Made by a program: the position numbers and the translations under genes | Shown here: positions 1 through 6,257 of the stretch, in pieces | How the letters are laid out: each line of letters opens with the position of its first letter | Position numbering within the stretch: the stretch's first letter is position 1 | Source of the DNA: CAZJHX01 sp964545715 | Lineage (GTDB): Bacteria > Myxococcota_A > UBA9042 > GCA-2863065 | DNA length: 7,204 nt | Direction of reading: 5' to 3' | Assembly: GCA_964545715.1 (NCBI GenBank) | Contig: CAZJHX010000274.1 | Location: 1 to 7,204 of the forward strand | The notes under the pieces: generated by a model | Told to the model about the DNA's origin: nothing | Database searches by the model: none | The model's input: the letters and a program-made list of their open reading frames with translations, nothing else

Positions 1-1
1 G

Positions 2-307
2 GCGGGTGGGCGGCCGGCGGCGCGGGGGGGGTCTTTGGCCGGGCAGCGCAGTCGGCAGGTGTGTGACGCGGACTATGAGCGGTTCGACTGGATCGTGGCC
101 ATGGACACCTCTAATCGGCAGCGGTTGCGGCATATCGCTCCGGATGGGTTCGACGACGGGCGCATCGTCATGATGTTGGATTACATGCGCGGGGATGGGC
201 CGCGGGATGTGCCCGATCCTTATTACGAGGGTGGGTTTGGGGGCGTCTTCGACATGATCTACGACGCCTGCGAGGGGTTTTTGGACCACGTTTTGGAGCA
301 GGCGTGA
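2..307 (+). CDS. Low-molecular-weight protein-tyrosine phosphatase family protein, 5'-truncated by the window edge
   Basis: This is the C-terminal part, about 101 residues, of a cytoplasmic LMW-PTP family phosphatase. The frame is open from base 2, so the start lies off the window, and so does the CX5R phosphate-binding loop at the N-terminus. Visible family features in order are a SRQV segment, FDWIVAMDTSN (the conserved 'fD.I.aMD..N' block), and DVPDPYYEGG, whose DP Asp is the general acid of the family. A helical C-terminus, FDMIYDACEGFLDHVL, follows. The stop codon overlaps the GTG start of the downstream fructosamine-kinase gene by 4 bases (GTGA), so the two are probably translationally coupled. 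LMW-PTPs dephosphorylate phosphotyrosine, but human LMW-PTP-A has also been described as a ribulosamine-5-phosphatase. With this neighbour, a sugar-amine 5-phosphatase role is plausible (inference). A TTG at 35 could be called as a start, but family alignment continues upstream of it. Confidence 0.88.
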   Translation, partial: AGGRPAARGGSLAGQRSRQVCDADYERFDWIVAMDTSNRQRLRHIAPDGFDDGRIVMMLDYMRGDGPRDVPDPYYEGGFGGVFDMIYDACEGFLDHVLEQA

Positions 308-1152
308 CGCTGGCGGACGACGTCGGGGCGGTGCTCGGAGAAGGGGTGCGGCTGCTGGGCAGCGTCGGCGGCGGGTGCATCAACACGGCGGCTCGTGGGG
401 TGACCGCTTCCGGGACGCCCTTCTTTGTAAAGACCAACGACCGGGCGCCTGCCGGGATGTTTGTCGCCGAGGCTGCCGGGCTGGCCGCACTTCGGGACGC
501 CGGCGGGTGCCGAGTGCCTGCGGTTTTAGGGGTGCGCGAGGACCTGCTCGTGCTGGAGTGGATCGACAGCGGGTCGGCCGGGGCCGGGTACTCAGAGGCA
601 CTGGGACGCGGGCTGGCGACTCAGCATCGGGTGACGCGCGCGCTGTGCGGATTCGACAGCGACAACTACATCGGCAGCACGCCGCAGCCCAACCCTGACG
701 AGCGCGACTGGGTCGTGTTCTTTCGCGATCACCGGCTCGGGTTTCAGCACGACCTGCTGCGCGAGCGCGGGCGATCGTCTCGCGCGCTGGATGCGGCCCT
801 GGACGGGTTGCGCCGGCGGCTGGACGACCTGCTGCGTTTGCCGTCCGAGCGGCCCGCGCTGCTCCATGGCGACCTGTGGGGCGGCAACGCGATGCCCGGG
901 CCGAACGGGGAGCCCGTCATCTATGACCCGGCGACGTACTTTGGGTGTCGGGAGGCCGACCTGGCCATGACGCAGCTCTTCGGCGGGTTTGGGCAGCGCT
1001 TTTTTGCCGCGTATGAGGAGGCGTTTCCGCTGGCGCCCGGGTACGACGAGCGGCGAGATATTTACAACGTATACCACATTCTGAACCACGCCAATCTGTT
1101 CGGCGGGGGATATTCGGCGCAGGCGACGGCGATGGCGCAGCGTTACCTTTAG
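304..1152 (+). CDS. Fructosamine/ribulosamine 3-kinase family protein
   Basis: This is a cytoplasmic kinase of the fructosamine-3-kinase (FN3K, YniA) family, which phosphorylates ketosamines on glycated proteins so that the adduct falls off. It has 282 residues, close to the usual length, with a GTG start overlapping the preceding stop. Visible motifs are a glycine-rich loop GGGCIN (22-27), FVKTN with the candidate ATP-binding Lys43, GFDSDNYIGSTPQPN (116-130), and W136...RDHRLGFQ. The catalytic segment LHGDLWGGN is at 187-195 and the metal-binding DPA at 208-210. These are followed by YFGCREADLAMTQLFGGF and a C-terminal Y..YHILNHANLFGGGY block typical of the family. The position before READ is Cys215 where many relatives have His. 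Bacterial members are thought to act mainly on ribulosamines and erythrulosamines, which fits the coupled LMW-PTP gene. The family call is very secure; the substrate is inferred. Confidence 0.95.
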   Translation: MTLADDVGAVLGEGVRLLGSVGGGCINTAARGVTASGTPFFVKTNDRAPAGMFVAEAAGLAALRDAGGCRVPAVLGVREDLLVLEWIDSGSAGAGYSEALGRGLATQHRVTRALCGFDSDNYIGSTPQPNPDERDWVVFFRDHRLGFQHDLLRERGRSSRALDAALDGLRRRLDDLLRLPSERPALLHGDLWGGNAMPGPNGEPVIYDPATYFGCREADLAMTQLFGGFGQRFFAAYEEAFPLAPGYDERRDIYNVYHILNHANLFGGGYSAQATAMAQRYL

Positions 1153-1217
1153 CTCGCGCGACAGATAACCGATCGGACATTCGGAACTTGCGGGCGCTGG
1201 GCCCGACCCTGTATTTT

Positions 1218-1223
1218 GGAAGG
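1218..1223 (+). promoter_or_regulatory. Ribosome binding site that sets the start of the TonB-like gene
   Basis: GGAAGG lies 4 bases before the ATG at 1228. A TTG at 1216 in the same frame could be read as an earlier start, but it would overlap this Shine-Dalgarno-like sequence. The ATG is therefore preferred. Confidence 0.55.
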
Positions 1224-1227
1224 TGCG

Positions 1228-2256
1228 ATGCGGCCCCTCAGAAAGCGCACACCCATCGCCGTTTGGCTCGTCTTGTCGATGGTCGCCGGCGGCATGCAGA
1301 TCCCGTTGGTTGCGGTCTACTACAAGAGCGCCACAACCGAGCGGGAGTACAAGGTTAAGCGCAAGAAACGGGTCGTTCGCGTCTCGGTGCGTCCCAACCG
1401 CAAACCCAAACCCAAGGTCGTCGAGGTCGTCAAGCCCGTTCCCGTCGACGGGCAGGTAGTCACCGTCCGCGAGCCCGAGATCGAGGTCCCGCCGCCGCGC
1501 AAGACCAAGCGCCTCTCCAACGCCAACACGCGCGTCAACAAAGAGGTCAAGGCGCGCCCCAACCGCCAGCGTCGCAAGCGCCGGATGGGTGCCGCCGCGC
1601 CTAAACGGGTCTCCAAAGTTCAATCACCACGCAGCCGCTCCATGGCGGAGAGCACGTCGCCCAAGGTCGCGCCCAAGACCGAGTTGACGGCCAAGACCGT
1701 AAAGGCGCCCAAGACCGACAAGGGCGACTCCAAGCCGGACACTGAGCTCTCGCGCTCCACGGCGACCAAGGCGCTGATGCCCACCCTGGACAAGCAGAGC
1801 GCGCTGGCCAACCTGCAGGCGCTCACCGGCTCCGCCTCCTCTGACGACGCCCTGCTGGACGTCAAAGAGCGCGGCCAGGAGACCATGCTCAACTCCCGCA
1901 AGTTTCAGCACTGGGACTTCTTCAATACCGTGCGAAACCGGGTCCGCAAGCACTGGCAGCCCGCTGCCGTATATCGCCGCCGCGACCCCACCGGCAAGGT
2001 CTACGGCATCAAAGACCGGCTCACCGTGGTGCAGGTCACCCTGGCCCCCGACGGCAAGCTGCAACGCCTGACCACCGTAAAAGACTCCGGCATCGACTTC
2101 CTGGACGTGGAGGCACGCCGCGCGCTGCGCAAAGCGGCTCCATTCACAAATCCGCCGCGCGGCTTGATCGACCGGCACAAGGTGATCACCTTCCAGTTCG
2201 GCTTCCTGTTCGAGATCTCCTCGTCGCGTTTCAAGTTCTTCCGGATACCGATGTAG
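1228..2256 (+). CDS. TonB/TolA-like energy-transducer family protein
   Basis: A 342-residue inner-membrane-anchored periplasmic protein with a TonB-type layout. The N-terminus MRPLRKR is followed by one hydrophobic segment (about 9-31) that acts as a signal anchor. Residues 33-170 form a long, strikingly Lys/Arg-rich and Pro-containing stretch (KRKKRVVRV, KPKPKVVEVVKP, NRQRRKRR). The C-terminal domain (about 230-330) resembles the TonB C-terminal fold: a helix with VRNRVRKHWQP, strands with LTVVQVTLAPDGKL, then DSGIDFLDVEARRALRKAAPF and PP. In TonB this domain contacts outer-membrane receptors and transmits proton-motive force from ExbB/ExbD. No exbB or exbD gene is in the window, so the role could instead be TolA-like or structural. 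The linker is more basic than the usual Pro-Glu/Pro-Lys TonB linker. The gene ends 9 bases before the peptidase gene in the same frame. The family call is good; the transport partner is unknown. Confidence 0.8.
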   Translation: MRPLRKRTPIAVWLVLSMVAGGMQIPLVAVYYKSATTEREYKVKRKKRVVRVSVRPNRKPKPKVVEVVKPVPVDGQVVTVREPEIEVPPPRKTKRLSNANTRVNKEVKARPNRQRRKRRMGAAAPKRVSKVQSPRSRSMAESTSPKVAPKTELTAKTVKAPKTDKGDSKPDTELSRSTATKALMPTLDKQSALANLQALTGSASSDDALLDVKERGQETMLNSRKFQHWDFFNTVRNRVRKHWQPAAVYRRRDPTGKVYGIKDRLTVVQVTLAPDGKLQRLTTVKDSGIDFLDVEARRALRKAAPFTNPPRGLIDRHKVITFQFGFLFEISSSRFKFFRIPM

Positions 2257-2265
2257 TCTCCGGCT

Positions 2266-3165
2266 GTGCTTACAGCGCTCATCACGTCTGCTCTGGTTCT
2301 TTCGTCGGTCGCCGCGCCCGTCAACAGCACCCGTACAGAGCACTTCACCTTCATGGCGCCTCCCTCACACCAGAAGCTGGCCCGCGAGCTGGCCGCGACG
2401 GCCGAGGACGTGCTGGGCGATGTCTCCCGTCAGCTGGGAGTCGCCGATGACGTGCAGGCTCCGATCATGGTGCGCATCCTGGAGGGCGACGAGGCGATGC
2501 ATCGCGCCATGCCCAACTCCGCCGTCACCGAGTGGGCCGCCGGCGTCGCCTTCCCACGCAACGGGCTCATCCTGCTCAAGGCCGACCACACCACCCGCTT
2601 CAACATTCACGACGTCTTCCGGCACGAGGTCTCACACATCATCCTGGCGCGCGCAGTCGACCACGCTCATATGCCGCTGTGGTTCATCGAAGGCGTGGCC
2701 GTTCACCAGGCCGGCGAGCACATCCTCGAGCGCTGGCGCCGCACCGCCAACGCGACGCTCACCGACAGCGTCCCCCTGCTGGTCAGCATCGAGGCCGGCT
2801 TCCCCTCCGACTCCGCGCGCGTCGATCTGGCCTACGCACAGTCCACGTCGTTTCTGACCTACCTCATCAGCAAGAAAGGTTGGCCCAGCATCCGCCGCGT
2901 CATCGCCTGGATGCGAAAAGGACACCACTTTCACCAGGCGTTTCGCGCGGTCTACGACAACTCAGTGCCTGTTTTGGAAGGCGCCTGGCTGCGCGAAATG
3001 GACCGCGCCGCATCCTGGATCCCGATCCTGGCGGACACCACCCTGCTGTGGATCTTGATGACCATCCTCTTTGTGATGGCCTGGTACGTCGTCCGGCAGC
3101 GAAATCAGCGCCGCCTCAAGGCTATGGGCGACGCCTATCCCGACGCCGACGACGAGTTCGCCTAG
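2266..3165 (+). CDS. Membrane-anchored zinc metallopeptidase, peptidase MA-like (HExxH gluzincin)
   Basis: A 299-residue predicted metallopeptidase facing the periplasm. Residues 1-17 form a hydrophobic signal-like segment ending near VAA, though it lacks the usual basic n-region. HEVSH at 120-124 is the zinc-binding HExxH motif. The downstream WFIEGVAVH places Glu142 as the likely third zinc ligand, an arrangement seen in MA-like gluzincin peptidases. A second hydrophobic segment (about 249-266) is followed by the basic RQRNQRR and an acidic tail (DADDEFA). This suggests a C-terminal membrane anchor with a short cytoplasmic tail. The GTG start is the first possible start after the in-frame TAG at 2254, and no clear Shine-Dalgarno sequence precedes it, so translation may depend on coupling to the TonB-like gene. 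The peptidase class is well supported; the substrate is unknown. The pairing suggests an envelope job shared with the upstream protein. Confidence 0.82.
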   Translation: MLTALITSALVLSSVAAPVNSTRTEHFTFMAPPSHQKLARELAATAEDVLGDVSRQLGVADDVQAPIMVRILEGDEAMHRAMPNSAVTEWAAGVAFPRNGLILLKADHTTRFNIHDVFRHEVSHIILARAVDHAHMPLWFIEGVAVHQAGEHILERWRRTANATLTDSVPLLVSIEAGFPSDSARVDLAYAQSTSFLTYLISKKGWPSIRRVIAWMRKGHHFHQAFRAVYDNSVPVLEGAWLREMDRAASWIPILADTTLLWILMTILFVMAWYVVRQRNQRRLKAMGDAYPDADDEFA

Positions 3166-3228
3166 TTTCCGACCTCGACAACTAGCCACGCCAAATTGCC
3201 ACCGTTTGGGCAAAACCCCGGCGCTGTG

Positions 3229-3257
3229 TTGACGCGCCCTCATACGCATGCTATCGC
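3229..3257 (+). promoter_or_regulatory. Possible weak promoter for the folD-gcvT-gcvH operon
   Basis: TTGACG (3229-3234) is a good -35 match. A 17-base spacer leads to TATCGC (3252-3257), which matches the -10 consensus at only three positions. If real, transcription would start at about 3264, almost on the ATG at 3266, giving a near-leaderless folD message. This would also explain the absence of a ribosome binding site. The evidence is weak. Confidence 0.25.
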
Positions 3258-3265
3258 CCGTTTCG

Positions 3266-4110
3266 ATGGCCCGAATCATCGATGGAAAGGCAGTCGCCAA
3301 AACGGTTCGCAGCGAGGTCGCTGAGCGCGTAGAGACGCTCGTCGCGACCGGCGTGCAGCCGACGCTGGCTGTCGTGCTCGTCGGCGATGATGCGGCCTCC
3401 GCGGTCTACGTCCGGCACAAGCAGCGGGCGTGCAAGCGCACGGGCATCCGCTCCCTGCGCCACGATCTGCCCCAGTCGGCGACCACCGGGCAGGTCGCCG
3501 CGGTGGTGGACACCCTCAACGCAGACCCGACCGTTCACGGCATTTTGGTTCAGATGCCGCTGCCCGAGCAGTGCGACAGCGACGCCGTGCTCAGCCGCAT
3601 CGACCCCAGCAAGGACGTCGACGGGCTGCATCCCAGCAGCGCGGGCCACCTCGCGGCCGGCAACCCGACCATGGTGCCGTGCACACCCAGCGGCGTCATC
3701 CGACTGCTGCAGGAGTACGACGTTCGCATCGAGGGCGCTGACGCCGTGATCATCGGCCGCAGCCGCCTCGTCGGGCGCCCCCTGGCCGCGCTGCTCACAG
3801 CAGGCAGCGCCACCGTGACGCTGTGCCACTCGCGCACCCGCGACCTCCAGGGACACTGTCGCCGCGCGGACATCCTGGTCGCAGCCGTAGGCCGACCGGA
3901 GCTGGTGCGTGGCGACTGGATCAAGCCGGGCGCCGCTGTCATCGACGTCGGCATCAATCGCACCGACGACGGCGCCCTCATCGGCGACGTCCACTTTGCC
4001 GAGGCCGAGGCGGTCGCAGGCGCGGTCACGCCCGTCCCCGGCGGCGTTGGCCCCATGACCGTCGCGATGCTGCTGGACAACACCGTGAAGGCGGCGGAGG
4101 CGCTGGCCGC

Positions 4111-4114
<4 letters not shown>
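3266..4114 (+). CDS. folD: Bifunctional methylenetetrahydrofolate dehydrogenase / methenyltetrahydrofolate cyclohydrolase
   Basis: FolD interconverts 5,10-methylene-, 5,10-methenyl- and 10-formyl-tetrahydrofolate in the cytoplasm using NADP(H). The protein is full length (282 residues). Every family block is present: MARIIDGKAVA at the N-terminus, YVRHKQRACKRTGI with the catalytic Lys, VHGILVQMPLP and DPSKDVDGLHP. These are followed by PCTPSGVIRLL, the nucleotide-binding GRSRLVGRPLAALL, CHSRT, DVGINR, and the C-terminal TPVPGGVGPMTVAMLLDNT. An in-frame ATG at 3248 would add six residues (MLSPVS). The later ATG is preferred because MARIIDGKAVA matches the usual FolD N-terminus. Neither ATG has a clear ribosome binding site. 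The stop overlaps the gcvT start by ATGA, coupling methylene-THF production by the glycine cleavage system to its oxidation. Confidence 0.97.
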
Positions 4115-5193
<1,079 letters not shown>

Positions 5194-5203
5194 GAAGAGA
5201 GCT

Positions 5204-5596
5204 ATGTCGATACCGAGGGAGATGAGGTACACCACGGACCACGAGTGGGCGCGTGTCGACGACGACATCGTCATCGTGGGCATGACGGACTACGCGCAGG
5301 AGCAAATGGGCGACATCGTGTTCGTCGAGGTGCCCAAGGCGGGCGTGGACGTGACCCAGAGCGAGCCGTTCGGCAGCGTGGAGTCCACCAAATCGGTGTC
5401 GGACCTGATGAGCCCACTCACGGGAGTGGTCGACGAAGGCAACATCGAGCTGCGCAACCATCCGCAGATTATCAACGAGGACCCGTACGGCGACGGCTGG
5501 ATCATGAAGGTGCACCCGGAGAGCCTCGACGAGCTCGATGAGTTGATGACCGCCGCGGAATATGCGGAGTACATCGCGGATCTAGGCGACGAATAG
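5204..5596 (+). CDS. gcvH: Glycine cleavage system H protein (lipoyl carrier)
   Basis: The H protein carries the aminomethyl intermediate on a lipoyl-lysine between the P, T and L proteins. It has 130 residues, the expected size. The family pattern is complete: YTTDHEWARV near the N-terminus, VGMTDYAQEQMGDIVFVEVP, FGSVESTKSVSDLMSP with Lys63 as the lipoylation site, then SPLTGVV, NEDPYGDGWIMKV, and the C-terminal helix ending in AAEYAEYIADLGDE. A strong ribosome binding site, AGGAAGAG (5192-5199), begins on the last bases of the gcvT stop, and the start codon is 10 bases after gcvT. It is therefore probably in the same operon. No gcvP gene follows: the next gene is an unrelated lipoprotein behind its own promoter. 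Confidence 0.97.
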   Translation: MSIPREMRYTTDHEWARVDDDIVIVGMTDYAQEQMGDIVFVEVPKAGVDVTQSEPFGSVESTKSVSDLMSPLTGVVDEGNIELRNHPQIINEDPYGDGWIMKVHPESLDELDELMTAAEYAEYIADLGDE

Positions 5597-5627
5597 CCGC
5601 CTGCGCCCCAATCGCACGCAGCAAAGC

Positions 5628-5656
5628 TTGCCTCACAAGGACCCATTGGATATAAC
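5628..5656 (+). promoter_or_regulatory. Sigma-70-type promoter upstream of the lipoprotein gene
   Basis: TTGCCT (5628-5633, four of six -35 consensus bases) is separated by exactly 17 bases from TATAAC (5651-5656, five of six -10 bases). Transcription would start near 5663, giving a leader of about 45 bases to the preferred lipoprotein start. The lipoprotein, and possibly the selenoprotein gene 73 bases after it, would form a new transcription unit separate from folD-gcvT-gcvH. Confidence 0.55.
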
Positions 5657-5707
5657 CCGGCGTCTGATCTGGCTATGAGAGAAGCACCACCCTTGTCCGA
5701 AAGATTA

Positions 5708-6184
5708 ATGCCCTCCCGCGCGATCGCTGCACTTGTGCTGTGCTGCGCCCTTCTGACACTTGGCACCGGCTGCAAGTGGGTCAAGTCCAAGATGGGCTGG
5801 GGTTGGACAATCGAGAACCCCGAAGAGGAGACGCCCGAGTGGGTCGTCCAGCAGGTTCTCAAGGCCGCGCACCAGGAGCCGTTCGACGAGGCCTGGGCCA
5901 ACTACTCGCGCTACCTCCACTCAGACGAGCTGAACAGCCCTGTGGCGATGAAGGAGTGGGAGACGCTGCGTTTCCCGGCTCTGCGCCGCAAACACGTCTG
6001 CTTTATGCGCCCCACGGACGCCGACGAGTTCGCCTTTGAGATCAAAGAAGAGATCCAAGAAAGCGAGGAATACATCCAGTTGCGCGTTACGTGTAAGACG
6101 ACTGACATGCCGACGCCGTGTCACCTCAAGCAGGACCCGGAAGCCGGCAACAAATGGCGCGTGAAATACAACTGCATGAACTAG
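5708..6184 (+). CDS. Hypothetical lipoprotein with four cysteines in the mature chain
   Basis: I do not recognise this protein by family. It has 158 residues from the preferred ATG. The N-terminus is a short, basic-then-hydrophobic signal sequence (MPSR, then about 15 hydrophobic residues) ending in LTLGTGC, so Cys22 is the likely lipidated residue. The -3 position is Gly rather than the usual Leu, a weak lipobox. The mature chain starts with an aromatic/basic stretch (KWVKSKMGWGW). A helical ETPEWVVQQVLKAAHQEPFDEAWANYSRYL and a strand-rich C-terminus ending in NKWRVKYNC follow. The helix-then-strand order with a 'W.V' ending recalls small NTF2-like lipoproteins (DUF4878-like), as an inference only. 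Cysteines at 98, 129, 138 and 156 could form two disulfides. An earlier in-frame ATG at 5675 would add 11 residues, but the later start gives a more normal signal peptide with GAAAG upstream of it. Confidence 0.72.
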   Translation: MPSRAIAALVLCCALLTLGTGCKWVKSKMGWGWTIENPEEETPEWVVQQVLKAAHQEPFDEAWANYSRYLHSDELNSPVAMKEWETLRFPALRRKHVCFMRPTDADEFAFEIKEEIQESEEYIQLRVTCKTTDMPTPCHLKQDPEAGNKWRVKYNCMN

Positions 6185-6246
6185 CAGCAACCGATCGAAT
6201 TCGAGAGCAGGGATACGTTTTTTTGATGATGATTTGTCGTAACTAC

Positions 6247-6252
6247 AAGGAG
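6247..6252 (+). promoter_or_regulatory. Strong ribosome binding site of the DsbA-like selenoprotein gene
   Basis: AAGGAG sits 5 bases before the ATG at 6258, a near-ideal Shine-Dalgarno sequence and spacing. It supports that start and shows the gene is built for efficient initiation, which argues against a decayed gene. Confidence 0.7.
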
Positions 6253-6257
6253 AACTG

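Noticed and set aside
1191..1205. CGGGC...GCCCG hairpin between the kinase and TonB-like genes as a terminator
   Set aside because: The 5-base-pair stem is not followed directly by a T-run; short repeats like this are common by chance at this GC content.
1188..1217. TTGCGG and TATTTT as a promoter for the TonB-like gene
   Set aside because: The matches are weak (three and four of six), the spacer is 18 bases, and the -10 would abut the ribosome binding site, leaving almost no leader.
592..1623. 343-codon open frame on the minus strand spanning the kinase gene end and the TonB-like gene start
   Set aside because: It is antisense to two well-supported genes, crosses their boundary and has no recognisable domain. 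It is a GC-skewed shadow frame.
3196..3213. TTGCC...GGCAA inverted repeat after the peptidase gene
   Set aside because: A 5-base-pair stem with an 8-base loop and no T-run. It could be part of a regulator site, but nothing else supports that.
3823..4110. 5' extension of the gcvT frame into folD, up to 96 extra codons
   Set aside because: The extension is Arg/Gly/His-rich and antisense-like in composition. The GcvT family N-terminus starts exactly at the ATG at 4111.
5601..5621. CTGCG...CGCAG inverted repeat after gcvH as a terminator
   Set aside because: Only a 5-base-pair stem with an 11-base loop and no T-run after it. It is too weak to call.
6195..6204. Perfect palindrome TCGAATTCGA before the selenoprotein gene
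   Set aside because: Ten bases is short enough to occur by chance, and no second copy or recognised operator context was seen.
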